Of a DNA stretch of 64,000 nt, positions 8,919-18,371 are shown in pieces. How positions within the stretch are numbered: position 1 is the stretch's first letter; each line of letters begins with the position of its first letter. Source of the stretch: Sphingomonas sp. (GTDB taxonomy: Bacteria; Pseudomonadota; Alphaproteobacteria; Sphingomonadales; Sphingomonadaceae); the NCBI RefSeq assembly GCF_019749955.1, contig NZ_JAIEPC010000023.1:62001-126000 (forward strand), given 5' to 3'. The position numbers and the translations under genes were made by a program. The notes beneath the pieces are model-generated. The model saw nothing but the letters and a program-made list of their open reading frames with translations. It ran no database searches and had not been told where the DNA came from.

Positions 8919-10135
8919 CCGGCGGTGGCATTGTCCGCAGGCACGTCGGGCGGCGGCAGGCTGGGCGCACGGCGCTGCATGCGCAAAGCGCCCCCGCCCG
9001 AAATCACCGCCCAGCCGCGCGCCTCAATCGCCGACCGCAGCGTCGCCGCATCGCCTTCATAGGTCACACGCAGCACCGAAATGCCGCCAAGCGCGAGACT
9101 ATCGATCGACACGCTGCGGATACCCGGAATGCCGCGGAGCGTCGCCTGCGACGAATCGAACGCGCCCGCCGTGGGCGTCTCGACCTGTACGGTGATGCCG
9201 ATGGCCGGCACTTCGCTGGTGCCGATCACATCTTCGGGGAGCAGCGACTCGTCGGGGACGGTCGCTTCATCGACCGCCGTCGGCGCGCGAGCAAGCAGCC
9301 CCGGATCGATGCGGAGGATGCCGCTCGACAGTGCAGCTTGATACGCCGCGTCGATGCGCTTGACGCCCGCATCCATCAGCGCGGGCAACGCATCGGCATT
9401 GCTCACGCGCAGTGAAAAGCTGGTCAACAGGCGATTGTCGGGGCCAAAGCGCGCCTGAAACCGGCCGATGATCGGCCCGCCGGGCCATTGGCGTTCGAGG
9501 TGGACGATCGGGATCAGCACGTCGGACGCGCCATATTGCGCGAGCGTCGACCGCCACTGGCCCCGCCCCGGCCTGTTGATCTGCCCCGCGTTCAGCAGCA
9601 GCGCATCGGGGCCATTGCCGGCCGGGCGCACATAATCGACCGTGCTGTTGCCTCCGTTGAAGCGCCCCCAGGCATCGAGCCACACGCTCTTGCGCTCGAA
9701 CGCCAGCGGCGCGCCGCCGGTCCATTCGATCGGCAGCAGCAGGAAGGGCGGCGACCGCGTGAACGATGCACTGACGCCCAGAATTGATGCCGCGCGCGAC
9801 CGATCAAACCGGATGCCCAGTTTTGCAATGTAGCGCGTCGGGCCGATCTGCTCGCTTTCGACGACAATGCCCGACACAAGCTGATCGAGCACCGAATCGG
9901 GCAAGCCTGCGCCGCCAACGCCCATCCGCCGCGACAGCATCACCCAGCCCTTGCGTTGCGCGAGCCGCCAGCCCGCGGTCCGGGCGGTATCGGAGCTCTT
10001 CGCGCTGACATCGACTTCGACGCCGCTCACTTCAAAGCTCGGGCCAGCGCCCTCTTGCGCGGCGACGTCGCTGCCGATCAGCGGGACGATCGCAAGCATC
10101 GCAACAGCCAAGCGAAAGGATTTTGACAGCGTCAT
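8915..10135 (-). CDS. Secreted DUF2066-like protein
   Basis: A 406-residue protein with a clear signal peptide (MTLSKSFRLAVAMLAIVPLI, cleavage near DVAAQ). The body contains ARTAGWRLAQRKGWVMLSRR and a long beta-rich segment with RYIAKLGIRFDRSRAASILG. I assign it to the DUF2066-type family mainly on this repeat-like N-terminal region and on location beside hda and purM. The function of that family is not established. The C-terminal quarter (ITVQVETPTAGAFDSSQATL onward) resembles a small ferredoxin-fold module of the heavy-metal-associated type but lacks a CxxC motif. It is the first gene of an operon with hda-like, ppk and ppx, and is divergent from purM across about 64 bases. Confidence 0.65.
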   Translation of the reverse strand: MTLSKSFRLAVAMLAIVPLIGSDVAAQEGAGPSFEVSGVEVDVSAKSSDTARTAGWRLAQRKGWVMLSRRMGVGGAGLPDSVLDQLVSGIVVESEQIGPTRYIAKLGIRFDRSRAASILGVSASFTRSPPFLLLPIEWTGGAPLAFERKSVWLDAWGRFNGGNSTVDYVRPAGNGPDALLLNAGQINRPGRGQWRSTLAQYGASDVLIPIVHLERQWPGGPIIGRFQARFGPDNRLLTSFSLRVSNADALPALMDAGVKRIDAAYQAALSSGILRIDPGLLARAPTAVDEATVPDESLLPEDVIGTSEVPAIGITVQVETPTAGAFDSSQATLRGIPGIRSVSIDSLALGGISVLRVTYEGDAATLRSAIEARGWAVISGGGALRMQRRAPSLPPPDVPADNATAG

Positions 10136-10199
10136 AGCGCGCCCTTTTGGCGAAGCAGGCGTGGAAATCCAAGCGCGATATCGCTAGGCGCTGTTGACA

Positions 10200-11318
10200 A
10201 TGACCGACGATCGCTCCGCGCCGCCCGCCGACACCCCGGCCTATACCTATGCCGATGCCGGCGTTTCGATCGCGGCGGGCAATGCGCTGGTGCGCGCAAT
10301 CGGTCCGTTGGCACGGGCAACACGGCGACCCGGGGCGGATGCCGAACTCGGCGGCTTCGGCGGCTTTTTCGACCTCAAGGCCGCCGGCTTCGTCGATCCA
10401 CTGTTGGTTGCCGCCAATGACGGCGTCGGCACCAAATTGAAGCTCGCGATCGAGCATGACCGCCATGACGGCGTTGGCATCGATCTGGTCGCCATGTGCG
10501 CCAATGACCTGATCGTTCAGGGCGCCGAGCCTTTGTTCTTTCTCGATTACTACGCCAGCGCCAAGCTCGTGCCCGGTGTCGCCGAGCGTGTCGTCGCGTC
10601 GATTGCGCAGGGGTGTCTGCAAGCCGGGTGCGCGCTGATCGGTGGCGAGACGGCGGAAATGCCGGGCATGTATGCGCCGGGCGACTATGACCTCGCGGGC
10701 TTTTGCGTCGGCGCGGTCGAGCGCGACCAAGTCATCACGGGTGCCAAGGTGCGCGCGGGCGATGTCATCCTGGGCCTTGCCTCATCGGGCGTCCATTCGA
10801 ACGGTTTCTCGCTGGTACGGCGCTTGGCGGCGGATCGTGGGTGGAAACTCGACCGTCCAGCGCTGTTCGATATCGACACGCGGCTGATCGATGCGCTGAT
10901 GGCGCCCACGCGCATCTATGTGAAGTCGCTGCTGCCGCTGGTAAAGGCAGGCAAGATCGCCGCGATGGCGCATATCACCGGCGGCGGGCTGCTCGAAAAC
11001 ATCCCGCGCTGCCTGCCGAAAGACATGCAGGCGCTGATCGGTGCCGATGCCTGGGAACAGCCCCGGCTAATGGCATTCCTGCAAGCGCAAGGGAATATCG
11101 AGCCGGGCGAAATGGCGCGCACGTTTAACTGCGGCATCGGCATGGCCGTGGTCGTGGCGCAAGAAGACCTTGATGAAGTGACCGCGCAGCTCGAAGCCGC
11201 TGGCGAAAGCGTCCATGCGATCGGGCTGGTCGTCAGCGGCTCGCGCGGCTGTGTCGTCTCGGGCTCGGTCGAAACCTGGGGCGCCCGCGAAAAATGGTCG
11301 GTGCGCTTCGATGCCTGA
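10200..11318 (+). CDS. purM: Phosphoribosylformylglycinamidine cyclo-ligase (AIR synthetase)
   Basis: Catalyses the ATP-dependent closure of FGAM to aminoimidazole ribonucleotide, the fifth step of purine synthesis. The 372-residue product starts with the family pattern [17 protein letters not shown] and has [55 protein letters not shown] and [19 protein letters not shown] at 10194 in frame is possible, but the ATG at 10200 is preferred; neither has a strong Shine-Dalgarno. purN overlaps the end by 8 bases, forming the first unit of a four-gene overlapping operon. It is divergent from the DUF2066-like gene. Confidence 0.97.
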   Translation: MTDDRSAPPADTPAYTYADAGVSIAAGNALVRAIGPLARATRRPGADAELGGFGGFFDLKAAGFVDPLLVAANDGVGTKLKLAIEHDRHDGVGIDLVAMCANDLIVQGAEPLFFLDYYASAKLVPGVAERVVASIAQGCLQAGCALIGGETAEMPGMYAPGDYDLAGFCVGAVERDQVITGAKVRAGDVILGLASSGVHSNGFSLVRRLAADRGWKLDRPALFDIDTRLIDALMAPTRIYVKSLLPLVKAGKIAAMAHITGGGLLENIPRCLPKDMQALIGADAWEQPRLMAFLQAQGNIEPGEMARTFNCGIGMAVVVAQEDLDEVTAQLEAAGESVHAIGLVVSGSRGCVVSGSVETWGAREKWSVRFDA

Positions 11319-11883
11319 CCGAACGCGGGTCGCCGTGCTCCTGTCGGGGCGCGGATCGAACATGATGGCGCTGGTGGAGGCGTCGCGCAGCGCAGACGCC
11401 CGTTATGAAATCGTGATTGTTGCGTCCGACCAGCCCGACGCGCCTGGACTTGCCTGGGCCGCCGATCAAGGCATCCCCTGCTGGAGCCTGTCGCCCAAGG
11501 GCATCGGCAAGGCCGCACACGAAGCTGCGCTCGATGCTGCCCTGCGCGAAGCCGACGTGGCGTTCATCGCGCTTGCAGGTTTTATGCGTATTCTCTCGAC
11601 CGATTTCGTCGCACGCTGGGAGGGCCGCATCGTCAATATCCACCCCTCGCTGCTGCCCAAATACAAGGGCCTCGACACCCATGCGCGCGCGATCGACGCG
11701 GGCGACAAGATCGCCGGCTGCTCGGTCCATGTCGTCACCGAAGCGCTTGATGCGGGCGAGGTACTCGGCCGCGCGGTCGTGCCAATCCTGGCAGGCGACA
11801 CCAGCGATGTGCTGGCGAAGCGCGTGCTGGCGGCCGAGCATCGCCTTTATCCGCGACTTCTGGCAGATTATGTCGCGCGATGA
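11311..11883 (+). CDS. purN: Phosphoribosylglycinamide formyltransferase
   Basis: A 190-residue GAR transformylase using 10-formyltetrahydrofolate, third step of purine synthesis. The N-terminus [18 protein letters not shown] binds the nucleotide substrate. The catalytic triad of the family is present as N109, H111 ([13 protein letters not shown]) and D147 ([11 protein letters not shown]). The start was set at the ATG at 11311, which overlaps the purM stop; the frame is open further upstream but that part is inside purM. The next gene overlaps by 4 bases. Confidence 0.96.
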   Translation: MPDRTRVAVLLSGRGSNMMALVEASRSADARYEIVIVASDQPDAPGLAWAADQGIPCWSLSPKGIGKAAHEAALDAALREADVAFIALAGFMRILSTDFVARWEGRIVNIHPSLLPKYKGLDTHARAIDAGDKIAGCSVHVVTEALDAGEVLGRAVVPILAGDTSDVLAKRVLAAEHRLYPRLLADYVAR

Positions 11884-12257
11884 GCTTTGATCCCGACCTC
11901 GCCCTCGCCCGCGCGCGCAGCATCTGCCTTGCGCTGCCAGAAACCGACGAGCGGCTGTCGCACGGGTCACCGGGCTTCTTCATCACCAAGGGCAAGTTCT
12001 TCGCCTATGTCTGGAACAACCACCACGACGACGGCATCATGGCGTGCCATGTGAAGACCAGTGGGCGCGAAGAACAAGCCATGCTGGTCGAGATGGACCC
12101 CGATTTCTATTTCGTGCCGCCCTACCTCGGCCCGAGCGGCTGGATCGGGATGCGGCTCGACCGCGACGACACCGACTGGGACCGTGTGGCCGATCGGATC
12201 GCGATCAGCTGGCAACTCATCGCGCCCAAGCGCTTGCTGGAGGCTTACCGCGCATGA
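11880..12257 (+). CDS. MmcQ/YjbR family protein
   Basis: A 125-residue protein of the YjbR/MmcQ family, which has a double-wing DNA-binding-like fold but no firmly known function. Family features are the N-terminal ARSICLALPETDERLSHGSP, FFITKGKFFAYVWNNHHDDG, and the C-terminal DWDRVADRIAISWQLIAPKR. The first ATG overlaps the purN stop as ATGA, so it is probably translated with purM and purN. The link to purine synthesis is positional only. Confidence 0.85.
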   Translation: MSFDPDLALARARSICLALPETDERLSHGSPGFFITKGKFFAYVWNNHHDDGIMACHVKTSGREEQAMLVEMDPDFYFVPPYLGPSGWIGMRLDRDDTDWDRVADRIAISWQLIAPKRLLEAYRA

Positions 12258-12856
12258 CCGACACCCCGGCCGAAAAGGCCGAAGCCGCGGCGATCCGTCG
12301 CCGCTGGATCACGCTCGGCGAAATCGTCGCGGTGGCGGGACTTATCATCTCGGCGCTCGCCTTGTATTTGAGCTACGCTGATCGCCGCGCCGACGAGGCC
12401 GAGCGGCAGCGCGAAAAGGCCAGCGAAGCCAAGGCGCGCACGGCTGTGCTGCTGACCGCCACCGAAGTCGACGGTGGCCGCCGCCTGGCGCTCAAGGACT
12501 CCGCGCATCCGGTGCAGGCGATCACCGTCAGCTTCCCCGCAGCGCTTGGCGTCGGCACCCAGACGAGCAGCGCCACCCCCGAAATCGACCTGCGCTGGTT
12601 CGCCGCCAAGCTGCTCGACGCGACCGCCAAGGGGCCGGATAACGCCACCGGTCGCCTGCCGGTGCTGATCGATGCCGATTATTGGGACGGCGACACGCAG
12701 GTACACGACCGCGCGATCTACGACATCGTCTGGCAAAGCCACGGTCGCCTGATCGAGGGCCGCGCGCTCCGCCTCAAGGGACTGATGTTGCACCAACGCA
12801 AGGGCGCAACGCAGGCGGCAATCGACACGCGCTGGGCCACGGTCGGCCCGAACTGA
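12254..12856 (+). CDS. Membrane-anchored protein of unknown function
   Basis: I do not recognise a family. The ATG at 12254 overlaps the preceding stop as ATGA and gives a 200-residue protein. Residues about 19-41 (WITLGEIVAVAGLIISALAL) form one membrane helix close to the N-terminus. A charged, probably helical stretch follows (ADRRADEAERQREKASEAKA). The remaining 140 residues look like a soluble beta-rich domain, with no cysteines or obvious catalytic motif. With few positive residues before the helix, the orientation cannot be assigned confidently. It is the last gene of the purMN-led operon and converges on the 12864-13445 gene. Confidence 0.7.
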   Translation: MTDTPAEKAEAAAIRRRWITLGEIVAVAGLIISALALYLSYADRRADEAERQREKASEAKARTAVLLTATEVDGGRRLALKDSAHPVQAITVSFPAALGVGTQTSSATPEIDLRWFAAKLLDATAKGPDNATGRLPVLIDADYWDGDTQVHDRAIYDIVWQSHGRLIEGRALRLKGLMLHQRKGATQAAIDTRWATVGPN

Positions 12857-12863
12857 AGCTTTC

Positions 12864-13445
12864 TCAGCTTTTGGTTGAATCTTTACGGATGGACAGTATA
12901 TTGCGGCTTGGCTTCGCCGTCCCGTCTGCTGGAATTGGACCAGGTGACGAGGGGATAGCTTCGGCAGACCCCGGCTGCGGCATAGTGGCGGCGAAGTCCA
13001 TCCGTGCGTAATATGGCAGCTTGTCGGCTTGAGCATACTCGATTTGCTTCGTCAGCCACGCAATGCCGTTTGCCTTGCCATATAGCGATAGCACAACGTT
13101 CGGCGCGCCTTCACGGCCAGGTGCGATCGCGGCGACCACCGGATCACCCGACCTGTCGCTAACCACCAGCATCACGACCAGCGACCCGTCGCGCCGCATC
13201 GATGGGACCGCCGCCAGCGGATCGCAGAGCAATTCAGGCAAGCGATGCCACGTGTCGAGCTCAACCTCGGGATGCTCGCGGCGGCAACGCGCGATCTTGC
13301 CGCACGTCATCACCAAGTCCACCGGCGAAAGCCCAACCCGCTTCAGCAGATTGGGAGTCGGTCCCAACACCACATTGGGGCGCGGGAACGGATCGCCTCG
13401 AATGATCGAGTCTACGATCCGCGACCATTGCGCCGCCGCATTCAA
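12864..13445 (-). CDS. Unknown protein resembling MuF-C/Barnase-like nuclease-superfamily domains
   Basis: The product is 193 residues from a TTG start at 13445; no ATG lies near in this frame. Residues about 40-150 contain a pattern I associate with MuF C-terminal and related phage or polymorphic-toxin domains: a histidine-containing helix (CRREHPEVELDTWHRLPELL), then GSLVVMLVVSDRSGDPVVAA, then NVVLSLYGKANGIAWLTKQI and LPYYARMDF. The assignment is by eye. The C-terminal 40 residues are proline- and serine-rich and probably disordered. It starts 7 bases after the ndk stop, so it may share the ndk transcript. There is no signal peptide and no adjacent gene that is clearly an immunity or antitoxin gene. 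Confidence 0.55.
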   Translation of the reverse strand: MNAAAQWSRIVDSIIRGDPFPRPNVVLGPTPNLLKRVGLSPVDLVMTCGKIARCRREHPEVELDTWHRLPELLCDPLAAVPSMRRDGSLVVMLVVSDRSGDPVVAAIAPGREGAPNVVLSLYGKANGIAWLTKQIEYAQADKLPYYARMDFAATMPQPGSAEAIPSSPGPIPADGTAKPSRNILSIRKDSTKS

Positions 13446-13452
13446 TCCACGA

Positions 13453-13875
13453 TCAGCCGACGATTTCTTCGGGCTTGAAGAAATAGGCGATTTCGATCAC
13501 GGCATTTTCGTCGCTGTCCGAACCATGGACCGAATTCGCTTCGATCGATTCGGCGAGTTCCTTGCGGATCGTGCCAGCTTCGGCATTGGCGGGGTTGGTC
13601 GCGCCCATGATGTCGCGGTTGCGCTGGACGGCGTTTTCGCCTTCGAGCACTTGCACCACGACCGGACCCGAGATCATGAAGCTGACGAGGTCGCCGAAAA
13701 AGGGCCGCTCGCGGTGGACGGCGTAAAAGCCCTCGGCCTGCTCGCGCGTCAGGTGGACGCGCTTCGACGCGACGACGCGCAGGCCCGCTTCCTCCAGCAT
13801 CTTGGTGACGGCGCCGGTCAGGTTGCGACGCGTCGCATCGGGCTTGATGATCGAAAAAGTGCGTGTCGCGGCCAT
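13453..13875 (-). CDS. ndk: Nucleoside diphosphate kinase
   Basis: A 140-residue NDK that exchanges the gamma phosphate between nucleoside di- and triphosphates through a phosphohistidine. The start [19 protein letters not shown], the segment [18 protein letters not shown] and the active-site signature NSVHGSD (H117) are all canonical. The length is standard. It is downstream of pepA and holC on the minus strand after an 81-base gap, and upstream of the MuF-C-like gene. Confidence 0.98.
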   Translation of the reverse strand: MAATRTFSIIKPDATRRNLTGAVTKMLEEAGLRVVASKRVHLTREQAEGFYAVHRERPFFGDLVSFMISGPVVVQVLEGENAVQRNRDIMGATNPANAEAGTIRKELAESIEANSVHGSDSDENAVIEIAYFFKPEEIVG

Positions 13876-13956
13876 GACTGGAGCGGTCCTTCGTGTCTGG
13901 AGATTGAGGGATAGTCTGGCGCGCCTTTAGCCGGGGCAGCGAGCGGGGGCAAGCCG

Positions 13957-14394
13957 CTACCCCGCCTGCTCCCAGCCGCGCGCGCCCTGTTTCCAATAGC
14001 GCCGCTCGACACCCTCGCGCCCGGCCAGCCCCTTCCATGCCGCGCGCGCGGCGTCGATGCAGCTTTCGTCGAACAAATGAAACGCGCGGTCGAAGCCAAG
14101 CGCGGCATCGCGCCACAGTGCATCGGCGATCAGGATGTTGCGCGCCGCGTTCCCCGCGACCGGCTCAGGCGCAATCAACACCGGCTGGGCAGTATCATCG
14201 CCGGTCCCCGCCTGCGCGTGCGGCAGGAAACTGTCGGCGGCATAATCCCACAGCAACCGATCGAGCGCCGCGCGCTGCGGGGCGTCACCGCTGACGATCA
14301 GCAGTCGCCCGCCCCCCGCCACCACCCGCTCGGCGAGCCGCGGGAGGACTTGCTCGAGCGGCTGCCGGGTCAGGTGGTAGAAGTCGACTTGCAT
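13957..14394 (-). CDS. holC: DNA polymerase III chi subunit
   Basis: A 145-residue chi subunit of the clamp-loader assembly; in E. coli chi links the loader to single-strand-binding protein. The N-terminus QVDFYHLTRQPLEQVLPRLA, followed by GGRLLIVSGDAPQRAALDRL and LWDYAADSFLPHA, is characteristic, as is NILIADALW. The frame is open further upstream into pepA, but the ATG at 14394, 10 bases after the pepA stop, gives the usual N-terminus. The pepA-holC pairing is widespread in proteobacteria. Confidence 0.93.
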   Translation of the reverse strand: MQVDFYHLTRQPLEQVLPRLAERVVAGGGRLLIVSGDAPQRAALDRLLWDYAADSFLPHAQAGTGDDTAQPVLIAPEPVAGNAARNILIADALWRDAALGFDRAFHLFDESCIDAARAAWKGLAGREGVERRYWKQGARGWEQAG

Positions 14395-14404
14395 CGTGTG
14401 AGGC

Positions 14405-15883
14405 TCAGCCCTCGAAGTTATCCGCCACAAACCGGTCGAGCACGCGCACGCCGTAACCCGTCGCGCCCTTGTCAAAGGTCGCTCCGGGCTTGTCGGCCCA
14501 AACCATCCCGGCGATGTCGAGATGCGCCCAGCGCACGCCCTTGTCGACGAAGCGCTGGATGAACTGTGCGGCGGTGATCGATCCAGCGCCGCGCGGACCG
14601 ACATTCTTCATGTCGGCGATCGGGCTGTCGATCAGCTTGTTGTAATTGTCCGACAGCGGGAAACGCCACAGCAGGTCGCCCGACGCCTTGCCTGCCGCGA
14701 GCAACTGATCGGCCAAGCTGTCGTCATTCGCGAACAGTCCGCCATGTTCGTTGCCGAGCGCAATGATCATCGCGCCGGTCAAGGTCGCGAGATCGACGAT
14801 TGTCTTCGGCCGATGCGTGCGCTGGACCCAGGTGATCGCGTCGCACAGCACCAGCCGCCCTTCGGCATCGGTGTTGAGGATTTCGATCGTCTGCCCCGAC
14901 ATTGACGTCACAATGTCGCCGGGGCGCTGGGCATTGCCGTCGGGCATATTCTCGACCAGACCACAGACGCCAACGACATTCGCCTTGGCCCCCCGCAGCG
15001 CGAGCGCCTTCATCGCGCCGACCACGGCACCCGCGCCGCCCATGTCCCACTTCATGTCTTCCATGCCGGGGCCGGGCTTGAGCGAAATGCCGCCGGTGTC
15101 GAAGGTCACGCCCTTGCCGACCAGCGCGAGGTCGGGATCGCCCGGTCCCTTGCCGCTCCACTTGATGACGAGCAACTGGCCCTCGCGCACCGATCCCTGG
15201 CTGACGCCGAGCAGCGACCCCATGCCGAGCTCGGTCATTTCCGCCTCGCCCAGCACCGAAATCTCGAGCCCCAGCCCTTCAAGGTCGGCGGTCACGCGCT
15301 CGACGAAGGCGACCGGGTACATGATGTTTGGCGGCTCGGCGACGAGCGTACGCGTGAGCGCCAGCCCCTTGGTGACGGCATCCTGCGCATGCCACGCCGC
15401 GTCGCTGCCCTCGGGCGCGCCAGCAATCGTGATGCGCGCGAGCGTCGGCTTCTGCCTTTCGGGCAGGCGCGTGCGGTAAGTATCGATCCGCCAGCCACGC
15501 ATGACCGCAGCGGCGGCAAAGCGCGCCACAGCGCTTGCTGACGGTGCTGCAGCCAGCGCCGCGAAATCGGCGGTGACGGCAGTGGTACCCGATGTGAGCA
15601 ACTTCGCGGTCAGCGCGCCGCCCGCGCGCTCATAATCATGCTCGCTCCCTGCCCCGACACCCAGCAGCAGCAGTTGGCGCACCCCAGTGCCCGTCGCCAC
15701 AAAGGCCTCGACGATAGCACCGGGTTCGCCATCAAAGCGCGACGCGCGGGCAGCCGCCAGCGCCAGCGCCTGCGCGCCCGCATCAAGGTCACCAAACGCC
15801 ACCCGGTCGATCCCGTCCTTTTCGACGGGTATCGCAACGACGGCGGCATCCGCCGCGCGAGTGACGGAAAATTCAATCTGCAT
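14405..15883 (-). CDS. pepA: Leucyl aminopeptidase (M17)
   Basis: A 492-residue cytosolic dizinc aminopeptidase of the M17 family that removes N-terminal residues from peptides. The catalytic domain shows LVGKGVTFDTGGISLKPG, MKWDMGGAGAVVGAM and EILNTDAEGRLVLCDAI, which contain the metal ligands and catalytic arginine. Two consecutive ATGs occur at 15886 and 15883; a GAGG Shine-Dalgarno is 3 bases from the first and 6 from the second, so 15883 is chosen. The frame extends far upstream but this is antisense to the lptD leader. It is divergent from lptD and followed by holC. Confidence 0.95.
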   Translation of the reverse strand: MQIEFSVTRAADAAVVAIPVEKDGIDRVAFGDLDAGAQALALAAARASRFDGEPGAIVEAFVATGTGVRQLLLLGVGAGSEHDYERAGGALTAKLLTSGTTAVTADFAALAAAPSASAVARFAAAAVMRGWRIDTYRTRLPERQKPTLARITIAGAPEGSDAAWHAQDAVTKGLALTRTLVAEPPNIMYPVAFVERVTADLEGLGLEISVLGEAEMTELGMGSLLGVSQGSVREGQLLVIKWSGKGPGDPDLALVGKGVTFDTGGISLKPGPGMEDMKWDMGGAGAVVGAMKALALRGAKANVVGVCGLVENMPDGNAQRPGDIVTSMSGQTIEILNTDAEGRLVLCDAITWVQRTHRPKTIVDLATLTGAMIIALGNEHGGLFANDDSLADQLLAAGKASGDLLWRFPLSDNYNKLIDSPIADMKNVGPRGAGSITAAQFIQRFVDKGVRWAHLDIAGMVWADKPGATFDKGATGYGVRVLDRFVADNFEG

Positions 15884-16049
15884 CATTAACCTCAAAGCGA
15901 GTTTGAAAAAGAGAGTCGGGGGTGGCGTGAAAGTTTCTTGGGCCAGCCTGCTTGCTCTGTCAAAGCGCGCGGCGTTGCGGCAGCGCCGAACCGGTGCGAT
16001 AGGGCAGTCGGGCGGGCGCAATGGCGACCGGAAAGGGATTCGTGCCGAC

Positions 16050-18299
16050 GTGAGGCAGCGTATTGTTCTGAATTCCTGTGCGCTAGCGCTCGCGATCGGC
16101 CTTAGCGCACCCGCTTGGGCGCAGGACCTGCAGGACCGCACCACACCGCCGCCGCCGCCGCTTACCCCGGCCGAACAGCCCGCGCCGACCAAGGACGAAG
16201 ATCAGGTCCAGTTCAGCGCCAACGAACTCAGCTATGACACGGATGCCGACGTGGTCACCGCGAACGGCGATGTGCGCATGTACCGTGAAGGCGACCGGCT
16301 CCGCGCCGACAAGGTCAGCTGGAACCGCAAGACCGGGAGGGTCATCGCGTCCGGCAATATCGTCGTCACCAATCCGGGCGGCGACCAAGCTTACGGCGAT
16401 GCGATCGAACTGACCGATTCGCTGAAGGACGGCGTCGTCGACAATATGCTCGTTGTGCTTGATCGCGGCGGGCGCCTCGCCGCCCAACACGGCAGCCGCG
16501 ACAAGGACGGCATCGTCAGCCTCACCAACGCTGCCTACACGCCGTGCGCGGTGACCAATGCCGCGAACTGCCCGAAGGAACCGTCGTGGAAGATTACGGC
16601 GGTCAGCGTGGTCTATAATCCCGCCAAGCAGCGCATTTATTATAAGGGCGCGCGGATCAGCATCTTCGGTTTCGCCACGCTGCCGCTACCCGCGCTGTCG
16701 AACCCGGTCGGCGACGATACGCATAGCGGCCTGCTGAACCCCGACATCCGCTACACCCGCGTGAACGGGTTCGAATATGCGCAACCCTATTATCTGTCGA
16801 TCGCGCCCAACCGCGGGATCAAGATCACGCCGCGCATCTTTTCAAACGTGCTGCCGCTGCTGTCGGTCGATTACAACGCGCTCACGACGCGCGGCGCTTA
16901 TCGGCTGTCGGTCTATGGCACGGTCAGCGACCGGACCGAAACCGGCATCATCAACCCGGTCACGTCGCAGAATGTGTTCCGCGGCTATATCGAGGGCAGC
17001 GGGCGGTTCCAGCTGACCCCCAATTGGAGCGTCAGCACCTCGTTTCGCGTCGCAACCGACCGCACCTTCCTGCGCCGCTACGATATTTCGCGCGACGACA
17101 TTTTGCGCAGCACCGCGCGGATCGAGCGGATCGGTCAGGACAGCTATTTCGCGATCAGCGGCTGGGCGGTGCAGACGCTGCGCGTCGGCGATCGTCAGGG
17201 GCTCCAGCCGGTCGCGTTGCCCGAAATCGATTATCGGCGCCGCTTTCGCAATCTGCTCGGCGGACAGCTCGACGTGCAAGCCAACACGCTCGCGATCGGC
17301 CGCGCCGCCGGGCAGGACACCCAGCGCGCCTTTACCAGCGCAACCTGGAACCTGCGCCGCGTGACCGGCTGGGGCCAGGAAGTGACGATCACCGGCTATC
17401 TGCGTGGTGATCTCTACAACTCGGCCGACCAGATCGCGACGACGGTTGCCAGCTATCGCGGCAATCCCGGCATTCAGACGCGCGGGATTGCGGCGGTCGC
17501 GATCGACGTCAAATGGCCCTTCGTCGGGCGTTTTCTGGGCGGGACGCAGCGCCTGACGCCGCGCGTCCAGATCGTCGCATCGCCCAAAATCGCCAATCTG
17601 ATCGTGCCCAATGAGGATTCGCGCGCGGTCGATCTTGAGGATTCGAACCTGTTCGCGCTCAACCGCTTCCCCGGCTACGACCGGTTCGGCGGTTCAACGC
17701 GCGTCGTCTACGGCCTTGAATGGGCAGTCGACCTGCCCGACTTCAGCCTGACCTCCAATGTCGGGCAAAGTTACCGCATTAGCGCTGATCCCACCTTCAT
17801 CCCCAAAGGAACGGGCTTTTCCGACAATGTGTCGGATATTGTGGGCCGAACCGAACTGCGCTTTCGCGACCTCGTCTCGCTCACGCATCGATACCGGCTC
17901 GACAAGAGCGGGTTGGCGATCCGCCGCAACGAGCTTGACGCGACAGTCGGCACACGCGGCACCTATCTGCTGCTCGGCTATCTCCGGCTGAATCGCCAGA
18001 TCGACCCCACGCTGGAGGATTTGCGCGACCGTGAAGAAGTGCGCGCGGGCGCGCGCGTCCAGTTCGCGCGCTTCTGGTCGCTGTTTGGCTCGACCGTGAT
18101 CGACTTGACGACCAAGCGCGCCGATCCGCTGTCGACGACCGACGGTTTTGCGCCGGTGCGCCGCCGCATTGGCGTGGGCTATGAAGACGATTGCCTCAGG
18201 CTCGGCCTGACGTGGGTGCGCAATTACCAGGACACGGGCGACGCGCGTCGCGGCGACAATTTCCTCGTGACTCTGGCATTCAAGAACCTCGGACGTTAA
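16050..18299 (+). CDS. lptD: LPS-assembly protein LptD (outer-membrane translocon)
   Basis: A 749-residue outer-membrane beta barrel of the LptD/OstA family, which with LptE inserts lipopolysaccharide into the outer leaflet. A GTG at 16050 begins MRQRIVLNSCALALAIGLS, a signal peptide cleaved after AWA. A proline-rich linker is followed by the periplasmic OstA-type jelly-roll (VQFSANELSYDTDADVVTAN, GDRLRADKVSWNRKTGRVIA). The LptD barrel domain includes NPDIRYTRVNGFEYAQPYY. The last residues GDNFLVTLAFKNLGR fit a terminal beta strand. surA follows after 72 bases, and the order lptD-surA-pdxA-rsmA is the classic proteobacterial cluster. In sphingomonads the cargo may be something other than normal LPS. 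Confidence 0.95.
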   Translation: MRQRIVLNSCALALAIGLSAPAWAQDLQDRTTPPPPPLTPAEQPAPTKDEDQVQFSANELSYDTDADVVTANGDVRMYREGDRLRADKVSWNRKTGRVIASGNIVVTNPGGDQAYGDAIELTDSLKDGVVDNMLVVLDRGGRLAAQHGSRDKDGIVSLTNAAYTPCAVTNAANCPKEPSWKITAVSVVYNPAKQRIYYKGARISIFGFATLPLPALSNPVGDDTHSGLLNPDIRYTRVNGFEYAQPYYLSIAPNRGIKITPRIFSNVLPLLSVDYNALTTRGAYRLSVYGTVSDRTETGIINPVTSQNVFRGYIEGSGRFQLTPNWSVSTSFRVATDRTFLRRYDISRDDILRSTARIERIGQDSYFAISGWAVQTLRVGDRQGLQPVALPEIDYRRRFRNLLGGQLDVQANTLAIGRAAGQDTQRAFTSATWNLRRVTGWGQEVTITGYLRGDLYNSADQIATTVASYRGNPGIQTRGIAAVAIDVKWPFVGRFLGGTQRLTPRVQIVASPKIANLIVPNEDSRAVDLEDSNLFALNRFPGYDRFGGSTRVVYGLEWAVDLPDFSLTSNVGQSYRISADPTFIPKGTGFSDNVSDIVGRTELRFRDLVSLTHRYRLDKSGLAIRRNELDATVGTRGTYLLLGYLRLNRQIDPTLEDLRDREEVRAGARVQFARFWSLFGSTVIDLTTKRADPLSTTDGFAPVRRRIGVGYEDDCLRLGLTWVRNYQDTGDARRGDNFLVTLAFKNLGR

Positions 18300-18371
18300 G
18301 CAGGCGATCAACAGGGATCCGCCAAAGGGGTGCGCAGGATCGTTTGCACAGATGAGAGTTGGACCACGTCG

